Origin: an archaeon
GTDB taxonomy: Archaea; Iainarchaeota; Iainarchaeia; Iainarchaeales; Iainarchaeaceae
Reading direction: 5' to 3'
Assembly (NCBI GenBank): GCA_024653905.1
Contig: JANLGZ010000069.1
Location: 1-13,046, forward strand
DNA length: 13,046 nucleotides
The number at the start of each line of letters is the position of its first letter. Within the stretch, counting starts at the first letter, position 1. Below, in pieces: positions 7,051 to 12,992 of this stretch. A model generated the notes under the pieces. It ran no database searches and had not been told where the DNA came from. It saw only the letters and a list, made by a program, of their open reading frames with translations. Both the position numbers and the translations under genes were made by a program.

Positions 7051-8156
7051 AACGGATTCTTTTTAGTTTTAACTGCTTCATAAGCAAGCAGATAACCCCC
7101 AGCACTCCAAGCCTGATGACGCCCGCCTTCAGCAGTTCTAGAAACTGGTTGAACCCATTCATTAAAATCCCATTCGAATCTTTTTCCTAACTTATTTGCT
7201 TTTGCTAATAATTCAAGAGCTTGTTCGGCTTCCTTATACTGTTTTGCTTCCACAAGCGCACAAACATAAAAACCCCCAACAAAAGGCCATATCCCCCCAT
7301 TAATGTAATCATGCGGTTCTCCTGCTAAACATGCTGCAAAATAATCCTTCCATTCTTTAGAGCCTTTTCTTATTGGGGGAGCAATAACTCGGATAGGATA
7401 GGGTTTTGCTATTCCTTTTTTTTCCACAAAATTCAAAATGCTTTTTGCCTGCTTTTCAGTTGCTAAACCATAAACAATTGCAAGCATGTTTCCTAAAGAA
7501 TCAAACCAATCTTCTTTCTCTGAGTATTTCTCATGGTCTTTCCAGTGCCAAGGCAGAAAATAACCAAGCTTATTATCCCACAAATATTTGTCAACCTGTT
7601 TTTTGTAAGCATTAAGAATTTTTTTATTCCCCGTTGCTTTCAATGCACCATAATACATTGCCTGCGTATTTATTGTGTGACCATACTTGTGAGGAAAGCA
7701 ATCCATCCAATCAGAGGTTGGCTGTTGTTCAGGCATTAGGTCTTCTCCCGCATCCTGATATTCAATCCAATTCATTGCTCTTTCAATATTTTTTTTGTTC
7801 TTGTTCCACAAAGAAGTTCCGAACTTTTTTTTGTACATTACATTTCCCAAAACAAACCAAAGGCTTGAATCTATTGTTGCAAAAGTAACTAATTTTCTTT
7901 TTTCAAAAACATCAACATCATTAGGAATCTGACCTTTCTCGCTTTGGTGCTTTGCCAGTGTTTTAATGCTTGTTTTGAAAACCTTTTGGAATTCTTTTGT
8001 AGAAGCAGTTGCTCCAATAAGAGAAATCATTGAATCCCTAGCCCAAACAGAAGTATAACCGTTTTTTCCTCCTGAAGCATAAAGACCGTTTGGAGTTGAA
8101 CATATTTCAAGGGTTTCGATTGCCTTTGCTCTTGCAATTTCGACTAATTCATCCAT
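7041..8156 (-). CDS. (alpha/alpha)6-barrel glycoside hydrolase, GH100 / amylo-1,6-glucosidase-like
   Basis: From the ATG at 8156 this is a 371-residue soluble protein with (alpha/alpha)6-barrel glycosidase motifs: GYTSVWARDSM (33-43), SDWMDCFPHKYGHTINTQAMYYGAL (148-172), DYINGGIWPFVGGFYVCALV (283-302), and EWDFNEWVQP then HQAWSAGGYLLA (328-337, 347-358). By comparison with GH100 neutral invertases and related GH63 enzymes, D152 should be the general acid and E333 the base. Glycogen-debranching GDE_C and mannosyl-/glucosylglycerate hydrolases are related alternatives, and the substrate is not resolvable. With no signal peptide it acts on a cytosolic sugar. The frame is open to 8234, but that would overlap the upstream gene by 32 bases and add a poor N-terminus; a TATA box at 8175-8187 lies 26 bases before the ATG at 8156, so the shorter start is preferred. 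Confidence 0.82.
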   Translation of the reverse strand: MDELVEIARAKAIETLEICSTPNGLYASGGKNGYTSVWARDSMISLIGATASTKEFQKVFKTSIKTLAKHQSEKGQIPNDVDVFEKRKLVTFATIDSSLWFVLGNVMYKKKFGTSLWNKNKKNIERAMNWIEYQDAGEDLMPEQQPTSDWMDCFPHKYGHTINTQAMYYGALKATGNKKILNAYKKQVDKYLWDNKLGYFLPWHWKDHEKYSEKEDWFDSLGNMLAIVYGLATEKQAKSILNFVEKKGIAKPYPIRVIAPPIRKGSKEWKDYFAACLAGEPHDYINGGIWPFVGGFYVCALVEAKQYKEAEQALELLAKANKLGKRFEWDFNEWVQPVSRTAEGGRHQAWSAGGYLLAYEAVKTKKNPLKI

Positions 8157-8174
8157 GCATAAGAAATGGCTTTC

Positions 8175-8187
8175 TTTAATAAATAAG
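8175..8187 (-). promoter_or_regulatory. TATA box of the GH100-like gene
   Basis: CTTATTTATTAAA on the minus strand is centred about 26 bases before the ATG at 8156. It gives this gene its own leaderless promoter and selects the shorter start over the one at 8234. Confidence 0.6.
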
Positions 8188-8195
8188 TTTGGCTG

Positions 8196-8202
8196 AAAAA
8201 AA
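8196..8202 (-). terminator. T7 run after the secretory two-gene operon
   Basis: Seven T on the minus strand directly follow the TAA of the 8203-8694 gene, a plausible archaeal U-run terminator that would separate the secretory operon from the hydrolase gene downstream. Confidence 0.45.
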
Positions 8203-8694
8203 TTAATCGATTTTAACCGATAAATTACCCGCATTTACCGAAGAAAACTCAACCTGAATTTCATCAGAAACTGCTCTGCATGCCTTAATTTTCACAGTTT
8301 CTTTTGCACCGGAAACAACTTTCTTTAATGAACAGTTTATACAGTTCTCAACAATCAAATTTGAAGGGTAATTTACCATAATCCGCTCAGCGGTTCCTGC
8401 ACTAATATTTTCAACCTCAAAAACAAGATTAGAATAATTAGGACACGGGAATAATTTCCCTTCAATGAGTTCAGCTTTCAATTCTGCGGGTTCAACAACC
8501 TCAAAAGAAAGTTTTGCTGAAACTATTTTGGAAGAAATCATTGCTTGTTCTTCAGAATTATTATCAAAAACATTGATTTCTAATTTTTCTTTTGGATGGT
8601 TGTCCAAGGAAACAAAACCTGTTAGTTCTCCCTGAAACAAAACCGCGAAAGCTAAAGCAAGTATTATCCCCGCTATTACATATTTCTTTTCCAC
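8203..8694 (-). CDS. Membrane-anchored ectodomain protein, unknown function
   Basis: I do not recognise a named family. From GTG 8694 the protein has 163 residues: a short Lys-rich N-terminus, one hydrophobic segment (about residues 5-22) ending in the QGELTGFVS type of sequence often seen after the anchor helix of DPANN surface proteins (from memory), then a beta-rich extracellular domain. Four Cys (about residues 84, 118, 121 and 139), two of them as CxxC, may form disulfides outside the cell. The domain looks Ig-like, resembling sequences that follow CARDB-type repeats. The frame extends to TTG 8709, overlapping the upstream gene by 11 bases, but a GAGTGA Shine-Dalgarno-like motif just before GTG 8694 favours the shorter form, 4 bases after the upstream stop. 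It is the second gene of an operon with the exported toroid protein and may hold it at the cell surface; that is inference. Confidence 0.72.
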   Translation of the reverse strand: MEKKYVIAGIILALAFAVLFQGELTGFVSLDNHPKEKLEINVFDNNSEEQAMISSKIVSAKLSFEVVEPAELKAELIEGKLFPCPNYSNLVFEVENISAGTAERIMVNYPSNLIVENCINCSLKKVVSGAKETVKIKACRAVSDEIQVEFSSVNAGNLSVKID

Positions 8695-8698
8695 AATA

Positions 8699-10237
8699 TC
8701 ACTCTTCAAAGCTCAGGTTTACTCCAAGCAATGCTTCTTCCACATCCAATCCAAGAAAATTTGAAAGTGAACTGGTTCTTGATGTGTCACTGATTACAAT
8801 TGCCTGAACATCAAATGAACCTATGTCTTCTAACCTTGCAAATATTTCCAGTATTTCAGAAGCACCAGGCTGGAGAGAGTCAATGCTGTCACTTTCCAGA
8901 ATCCATTCTTCGGGAAGCCCTTCCAATGAAACATGCACATTTTCAGCAGTAACATTTCCTCGATTTTCTATTTCAACAATGAATTTTATTATTGAATTCA
9001 AACCAAGAGTTCCTTCAGTAGCCCCAGTATTTGGAACTGATGTTGTCAGAGGAAATTCCTCATTACTCAACGCAATTATTGCTAATCCTGTATCAATTGC
9101 ATTTGAAGTATTTGATGTTCTACCAAAACTACCATCGCCGTTTTGCATTGTATTCAAACAATCAAGTGCTGAATCTGCTTTTTCTGTTTCATTATTCATT
9201 CGCAAAGCAATACTCCCTAAAGCTGTTCTGAAACCATCAGAAAAACAACCTTCCCCATCTTGTTGATTTGATAACCAATTAATTCCACCTTGGACCGCTG
9301 AGTCTTCTGATTCTGCAACCGCTAAAGCGATTAATGCTTCACTTGTGTACTCAACACTTCCAGTTGATTCCGCATTATAACCCCAGGAACCATTTTCCAA
9401 TTGAACTGAAATCAAGTAGTCCTCAGGAGTATTTCCATTATTTTCAGGAAGTTCTTCTCCTGCCTGTACTAAAGCAATTATTGACCAAGAAGTTGTATCA
9501 ACATCACTAATGCTTGTTCCACTTTCAAAACCACCATCACTGTTCTGGTTTTCCAAAAGATATTCAATTGCTGTTTTGTTATCCACATCAAAATCAGTTA
9601 GTGATTCTCCATTCGAAAGCAAACCCATTATGGAAACTGCCGTGTAAAGTTCGTCTCCAAACCCAGCATCTGATTGTTGTTCGTTTTCAATATAATTTAT
9701 TCCACTTGTGTAAACTTGAGAATCAATGCCTACATTATTTTGATTTGCTAAACTTAAAGCCATTAAACCAAAACCGCTTTGGAATAAGTTAGAACCGAAC
9801 CTTCCACTTGTTTCTTGATTATCTGCAAGCCATTCAATTGCATCCTCAGTTTTATTATCTAAATAATCTAAACTTATTGTATCTCCTTCACTTGGGAAAT
9901 AATCGCTTATTCCTGTAAAAGAAGAACTGTTGTTTATTGAGAATTGCCAGTAACTTGAAAAATCATCAGAAGTATTAATTCCGCTAATTCCATTTATGAA
10001 TGCAGATTCGAGAATAGTATCTCCATCAAAATCATAAAATGCCAGGTCAAGAACAAGACTGTTGCTATTTGCAACCTCTACAAATGCAACAAATGCATTC
10101 TCATCCGTTAGTTCTATTATTTCACTTATATCATCAATTCCACCCTCTAAAGGGAAATTATAGTTTACTGTTATCTGGTCAGCAAAAGCAATTCCTACTA
10201 ATAAAAGCAAACTTAGCATTATCAAATATCTTTTCAT
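8699..10237 (-). CDS. Exported DUF4430-like / six-repeat alpha-alpha toroid / CARDB-like protein
   Basis: A 512-residue secreted protein. Residues 1-19 are a signal peptide (KR, long Leu/Ile core, AFAD). Residues about 38-125 resemble the DUF4430 beta domain of transcobalamin-type proteins (SAFINGISG at 78-86, YWQFSIN at 96-102, GDTISLDY at 118-125). Residues 130-392 hold six helical repeats marked by QW-like turns: GRFG (145), AGFGD (191), DGGFESG (234), NGSWGY (282), GEGCFSD (328) and DGSFGR (368). Six repeats make a closed (alpha/alpha)6 toroid, as in prenyltransferase, squalene-cyclase and intrinsic-factor folds; the catalytic DXDD of cyclases is not seen, so binding is more likely than catalysis. 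Residues 405-500 look like a CARDB/NEW3 Ig domain (VEIENRGNVTAENV). No C-terminal membrane anchor is present. The ATG has a strong GAGGTGG 4 bases upstream. A corrinoid or hydrophobic ligand is only a guess. Confidence 0.87.
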   Translation of the reverse strand: MKRYLIMLSLLLLVGIAFADQITVNYNFPLEGGIDDISEIIELTDENAFVAFVEVANSNSLVLDLAFYDFDGDTILESAFINGISGINTSDDFSSYWQFSINNSSSFTGISDYFPSEGDTISLDYLDNKTEDAIEWLADNQETSGRFGSNLFQSGFGLMALSLANQNNVGIDSQVYTSGINYIENEQQSDAGFGDELYTAVSIMGLLSNGESLTDFDVDNKTAIEYLLENQNSDGGFESGTSISDVDTTSWSIIALVQAGEELPENNGNTPEDYLISVQLENGSWGYNAESTGSVEYTSEALIALAVAESEDSAVQGGINWLSNQQDGEGCFSDGFRTALGSIALRMNNETEKADSALDCLNTMQNGDGSFGRTSNTSNAIDTGLAIIALSNEEFPLTTSVPNTGATEGTLGLNSIIKFIVEIENRGNVTAENVHVSLEGLPEEWILESDSIDSLQPGASEILEIFARLEDIGSFDVQAIVISDTSRTSSLSNFLGLDVEEALLGVNLSFEE

Positions 10238-10241
10238 TAAA

Positions 10242-10249
10242 CCACCTCA
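10242..10249 (-). promoter_or_regulatory. Strong Shine-Dalgarno TGAGGTGG for the exported toroid protein
   Basis: TGAGGTGG on the minus strand lies 4 bases before the ATG at 10237, nearly full complementarity to the archaeal 16S rRNA tail. It shows this mRNA is leadered, unlike most in the window, and hints at strong translation. Confidence 0.75.
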
Positions 10250-10280
10250 GTTGTTAGTAGATTGAAAGATCTCAGGAACC

Positions 10281-10290
10281 TTTTAAATAG
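10281..10290 (-). promoter_or_regulatory. TATA box of the exported toroid operon
   Basis: CTATTTAAAA on the minus strand would start transcription near 10259, giving a leader of about 22 bases that contains the Shine-Dalgarno sequence. A BRE-like TGAAA lies just upstream. The inverted repeat at 10312-10329 sits about 20 bases further upstream, a position suited to activation rather than occlusion. Confidence 0.55.
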
Positions 10291-10311
10291 TTTCAAATAA
10301 AGATAATAGTC

Positions 10312-10329
10312 ATTACCCTGAAGGGTAAT
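10312..10329. promoter_or_regulatory. Perfect inverted repeat, likely operator of the divergent regulator
   Basis: Two 8-base arms, ATTACCCT (10312-10319) and AGGGTAAT (10322-10329), are separated by GA. A third near-copy, ATAACCCT, is at 10333-10340 with one mismatch. The right arm runs into the regulator gene's TATA box (10326-10336), the arrangement expected for autorepression by a dimeric winged-helix protein. Binding by the adjacent regulator is inferred. Confidence 0.6.
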
Positions 10330-10336
10330 ATTATAA
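10326..10336 (+). promoter_or_regulatory. TATA box of the winged-helix regulator gene
   Basis: TAATATTATAA is centred about 28 bases before the ATG at 10359, consistent with a leaderless transcript. It overlaps the right arm of the inverted repeat by four bases and adjoins the third half-site. Confidence 0.55.
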
Positions 10337-10358
10337 CCCTAAACAACATAGAGATTGT

Positions 10359-10865
10359 ATGGATATTTTTCAGGTGCTCGGAAACCAGAATAGACGTAAT
10401 ATAATGCAAATTCTAATGCGAAAAGATACTCATATCGCGGCTCTTGCAAAAGAACTCAATATTTCTAATCCTGTAGCTTTGAAGCATGTTCAGGCTTTGG
10501 AAGAAGTTGGTTTGGTAGAAAGGGAAAAAATAGGAAATACTCACGTGATTAAGATTCGAAAAGAAGCTATAAAAAAATTGAAACAGGTTTGGTCATTATT
10601 CGATAAATCCCTTATAGTCGAAGTGCCAAAAGAAACAACTCTGCTTGAAGCACTCAAAAAAGTTTCTGGATTGGAAGTTGAGGAACGAGAAGACGGAGTT
10701 TATATTGTCGGAGTTGATGGAAAACAAGGTTATTACACTTATGAAATTAATGGACAGCTTCCAAAAGAATCAGCAGATAAATTATTTTTGAAAAAAGATT
10801 GTGAAGTTGAACTAAAAAGGCTTTTACCTATTATTGGAAAGAAAATCTTGATTAAAGTTAAATAA
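10359..10865 (+). CDS. ArsR-like winged-helix regulator with a C-terminal DUF4430-like domain
   Basis: A 168-residue cytosolic DNA-binding protein. Residues 1-70 are an ArsR-type winged helix: DIFQVLGNQNRRNIMQILM (2-20), helix-turn-helix HIAALAKELNISNPVALKHV (25-44) and the wing EREKIGNTHVIKI (54-66). It lacks the CVC-type metal site of classical ArsR proteins. After a helical linker (67-84), residues about 86-155 resemble the DUF4430 beta domain: TLLEALKKV (94-102), GVYIVGVDG (113-121), YYTYEING (125-132) and KKDCEVEL (145-152) follow the order of motifs in the exported protein encoded divergently next door. The C-terminal domain is a probable ligand-sensing or dimerisation module, and the inverted repeat in front of the gene is its probable operator. 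The ATG is leaderless. The family of the C-terminal domain is assigned by motif pattern only. Confidence 0.85.
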   Translation: MDIFQVLGNQNRRNIMQILMRKDTHIAALAKELNISNPVALKHVQALEEVGLVEREKIGNTHVIKIRKEAIKKLKQVWSLFDKSLIVEVPKETTLLEALKKVSGLEVEEREDGVYIVGVDGKQGYYTYEINGQLPKESADKLFLKKDCEVELKRLLPIIGKKILIKVK

Positions 10866-10895
10866 AAAAAAAGAAAGAGAAAATTATTTTTTTTT
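10864..10895. terminator. Overlapping convergent T-run terminators
   Basis: A9 at 10864-10872 is a T9 run on the minus strand after the msrB stop. T9 at 10887-10895 is a plus-strand run 22 bases past the regulator stop and lies inside the final lysine codons of msrB. Each serves as a U-run terminator for one gene of the pair. Confidence 0.55.
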
Positions 10896-11273
10896 AAAAT
10901 CCAAAGAAACAGAATTTACGCAATATCTTTTTCCTGTTTCTGTTGGACCATCATCAAACACATGCCCTAAGTGAGATTTGCATTTTGAGCAAACAACTTC
11001 TGTTCGATGCACACCGTAACTGTTATCATCTTTTGTTTCAATCATACCTTGCTTTAAAACATCACTGAAACTCGGCCAGCCAGTACCGGAATCAAATTTA
11101 TTTTCAGAATGAAACAGTTCCTGCCCGCACGCAACACAAACATAAATACCTTTTTCATTATTGGCAAGCCACTTACCAGTGAAAGGCTGTTCGGTATTTC
11201 CTAACCTGCACACATTGAACTGCTCGTTGTTTAACTTTTTTTTCCACTCGCTTTCATTGTTTTCATTCGTCAT
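10884..11273 (-). CDS. msrB: Peptide-methionine (R)-S-oxide reductase MsrB
   Basis: A 129-residue cytosolic repair enzyme that reduces the R-epimer of methionine sulfoxide in proteins, re-reduced by thioredoxin-like donors. All family marks are present: two zinc-binding CxxC pairs (C46/C49 in CVACGQELF and C95/C98 in CSKCKSHLGHVF), the substrate pocket GTGWPSF (63-69), histidines H101 and H104, and the catalytic cysteine C118 in RYCVNSVSL (116-124), with N120. The length is typical for a single-domain MsrB, and no MsrA domain is fused. A TATA-like box (CTTATTAAAG, 11297-11306) lies about 28 bases before the ATG. The C-terminal lysines are coded by an A-run that doubles as a terminator signal on the other strand. 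Confidence 0.97.
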   Translation of the reverse strand: MTNENNESEWKKKLNNEQFNVCRLGNTEQPFTGKWLANNEKGIYVCVACGQELFHSENKFDSGTGWPSFSDVLKQGMIETKDDNSYGVHRTEVVCSKCKSHLGHVFDDGPTETGKRYCVNSVSLDFKKK

Positions 11274-11341
11274 ATAAAACCCATACTAAGTTCTGTCTTT
11301 AATAAGATAAATTTTTCCTATCAGATTTTGCCAAACCGATT

Positions 11342-12268
11342 TTAAAAATAGCGCTTCTTCCAGAACACAAAAATTCCGAAAAGCGTAGCAAGTATAGTAA
11401 TGACAGCCACGAAAACAAATGCATTCGGAGAATCCTCAAAAGGCAGTACCACATTCATACCATAAACACTGGCAATCAAAGTAGGAATCATGAGTATTAT
11501 TGTTGTAGTTGTTAAAAACTTCATGACTATGTTTAGGTTGTTGGAAATAACTGAAGCAAATGCATCCATGGTACCACTCAGTATGTCAGAATAAATCTTG
11601 GCAACTGTCGCCGCCTGTTTGGTTTCCAGAGCTACGTCCTCAAGAAGTTCACGGTCATCAGCAAACTTCATGAAAATCTTATTCTTGGTCATCCGCTCAA
11701 TCATAATCGCATTTGAATTTATTGAAGTACTGAAATAAACCAAAGAATTTTCAAGACTCAGAAGCTGAATTAACTCCTCGTTCTTGAGCGAGGTCTCGAG
11801 GTCCTTCTGAATATCACTTGTTCTCTGCCTTATTTCCTTAAGATAACGGAGATACGTTTTTGCGGAAATATAAAGCACGGTCAGAGTTGCACGGATTTTT
11901 TTTCCAGGATTAATTTTTTTGGCTTTCAACCCCTTTATTATTTCATTATCAAAATATGAAATCGTTATGAGATAATCCTCATGAATGATTATACCTAAAG
12001 GAAAAGTGTAATAGCTCAGTGTTTCCTTAAGCTTGGCCTTGTAAGGCAACCTGAAAATTATAAACACGAAATCATCATATTTCTCTGTTCGCGCAAGCTC
12101 ATCCACATCTTTAAGATCCGTGAAAACATCATCATCTTCAAAATCAACCATGCCCTTAATCATATTCACGTCAGCTTCATTGGGTGATTCTACGTTAATC
12201 CAACATCCAGCCGAAGGCTTATCCACCTGTTTGAGCTTACCATTAACCTGTTTAAATATTTCAATCAT
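11342..12268 (-). CDS. corA: CorA-family Mg2+/divalent cation channel
   Basis: A 308-residue homopentameric inner-membrane channel for Mg2+ (some members carry Co2+ or Ni2+). Residues 1-130 form the cytosolic alpha/beta funnel domain and 130-245 the long stalk helix. TM1 covers about 249-268 and is followed at once by the signature YGMNV (269-273). A short loop (LPFEDSPNAF) leads to TM2 at about 284-303 and the basic tail FWKKRYF. The loop has an acidic ED pair in the place of the usual MPE segment, common among archaeal members. The length is normal and both ends are complete. The ATG at 12268 lies 27 bases from a perfect TTTAAATA box, so the mRNA is leaderless. The M-box type of Mg2+ riboswitch is not possible in such a short leader. 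Confidence 0.96.
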   Translation of the reverse strand: MIEIFKQVNGKLKQVDKPSAGCWINVESPNEADVNMIKGMVDFEDDDVFTDLKDVDELARTEKYDDFVFIIFRLPYKAKLKETLSYYTFPLGIIIHEDYLITISYFDNEIIKGLKAKKINPGKKIRATLTVLYISAKTYLRYLKEIRQRTSDIQKDLETSLKNEELIQLLSLENSLVYFSTSINSNAIMIERMTKNKIFMKFADDRELLEDVALETKQAATVAKIYSDILSGTMDAFASVISNNLNIVMKFLTTTTIILMIPTLIASVYGMNVVLPFEDSPNAFVFVAVITILATLFGIFVFWKKRYF

Positions 12269-12291
12269 GAAAAGAAATTAAAGCAAACAAA

Positions 12292-12299
12292 TATTTAAA
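12292..12299 (-). promoter_or_regulatory. corA: TATA box of corA
   Basis: TTTAAATA on the minus strand is a textbook archaeal TATA box, centred 27 bases before the corA ATG (12268). It lies in a longer symmetric A/T stretch (12289-12300) that could also initiate rightward, though no gene follows clearly on that side. Confidence 0.7.
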
Positions 12300-12300
12300 T

Positions 12301-12514
12301 GAAACTAATGGAAAAACTGGTTTTTTTTGTGTTTTTATAACAAAGTAAAAGAGAAAAATAGGTTAACTCTGAAAAACCATGCTAAACACAAGGAGTGCAA
12401 AAAGTTTGACGGGGAAAAGCATAGTGGGAAGACTCATACAGGTTACAATGCATCATTACATCCAGCAGAATCTTGCAAAAAAACTCAGCAAATATTTAGA
12501 GTAATTTTTCCTAA
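12301..12514. other. Stretch of about 215 bases without a convincing gene
   Basis: It lies between the corA promoter and the 3' end of the lipoprotein gene. A T8 run (12321-12328) could end rightward transcripts. One rightward frame stays open from TTG 12327 to 12548 and would code a Lys/His/Cys-rich 73-residue peptide (for example HAKHKECKKFDGEKHSGK), but it has no ATG, no Shine-Dalgarno sequence, and overlaps the lipoprotein gene by 34 bases. The part from about 12380 to 12480 is visibly richer in G and C than other gaps here. I could not fold it into a known RNA or see C/D-box motifs. Confidence 0.35.
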
Positions 12515-12835
12515 TCAATTCCAGCCGTTTGTGCGATCATATGCCTGATAATCAGGGCCTTCAACACAAGTTTCTGCCCTGCATTCTAGACCATCATTGC
12601 AGTAATATCTTGCAGTGAACATCCCAAATTCATCAGTGCCCATCCATTGACAACATGAACCGCCAGAATAACCACATTCTCCTGGATTCTCTCCAGCTAC
12701 CCCAGTGTCATAATAACCTGTATTTGGATCATCATATGGACCTGAACCTGTGTAAGCAGGGTAATCTGTTCTCTCAGGATCAAGGCAACCACTAAGCAAA
12801 AATATTGCCGCAATTAAAATTACAAAAACTTTCAT
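12515..12835 (-). CDS. Small cysteine-rich lipoprotein, unknown function
   Basis: A 106-residue exported protein. Residues 1-16 are a signal sequence ending in the lipobox LLSGC, with C17 the expected lipidated cysteine, so it should be tethered to the outer face of the cell membrane. The mature part is acidic and rich in Tyr, Gly and Pro, first a linker-like stretch (PERTDYPAYTGSGPYDDP), then a compact domain with six further Cys (54, 61, 62, 79, 84 and 90) in a GYSGGSCCQWMG...YYCNDGLECRAETC pattern, suggesting three disulfides. The CC and C-x4-C spacing recalls small knottin or EGF-like modules, but no family is identified. A TATA box (12858-12865) lies 27 bases before the ATG. It is monocistronic; the neighbours give no hint of its role. 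Confidence 0.82.
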   Translation of the reverse strand: MKVFVILIAAIFLLSGCLDPERTDYPAYTGSGPYDDPNTGYYDTGVAGENPGECGYSGGSCCQWMGTDEFGMFTARYYCNDGLECRAETCVEGPDYQAYDRTNGWN

Positions 12836-12857
12836 AAATAATTATACTCAGGAAAAA

Positions 12858-12865
12858 ATATTTAA
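12858..12865 (-). promoter_or_regulatory. TATA box of the lipoprotein gene, possibly bidirectional
   Basis: TTAAATAT on the minus strand is centred about 27 bases before the ATG at 12835 (leaderless). Read rightward, the same box is about 28 bases before an ATG at 12891 that opens a 12-codon frame. Confidence 0.6.
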
Positions 12866-12961
12866 GGGTTCCCCTTTCTACAAAAAAATTATGCCTTTAA
12901 TTTATTCTCGCCCAAAAGTATATTTTTGATGTTTATGTGCATCTGGTAAGGCATTGAATAG

Positions 12962-12972
12962 AAATAAATATT
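12962..12972 (+). promoter_or_regulatory. TATA box of the right-edge gene
   Basis: AAATAAATATT is centred about 26 bases before the ATG at 12993, correct for a leaderless archaeal mRNA. Confidence 0.6.
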
Positions 12973-12992
12973 CCAAAAAAGGTTATTATAAA

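Noticed and set aside
8157..8234. A 26-residue N-terminal extension of the GH100-like protein
   Set aside because: It would overlap the upstream gene, has a composition unlike the rest, and the TATA box at 8175-8187 would lie inside it.
8823..9266. A 147-codon rightward open frame opposite the exported toroid gene
   Set aside because: It lies wholly antisense to a gene with a signal peptide, repeats and a clear start. Its Ser/Pro-rich translation is what the mirrored Asn/Ser/Glu codons would give, and it has no promoter.
10359..10865. Reading the regulator as a classical metal-sensing ArsR repressor
   Set aside because: No CVC-type motif or histidine cluster in the winged-helix domain, and the C-terminal half is a separate beta-type domain; no metal-resistance gene nearby.
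12866..12878. AAGGG-TTC-CCCTT short inverted repeat near the lipoprotein promoter
   Set aside because: Five-base arms with a three-base loop are common by chance; no second copy and no regulator gene adjacent.
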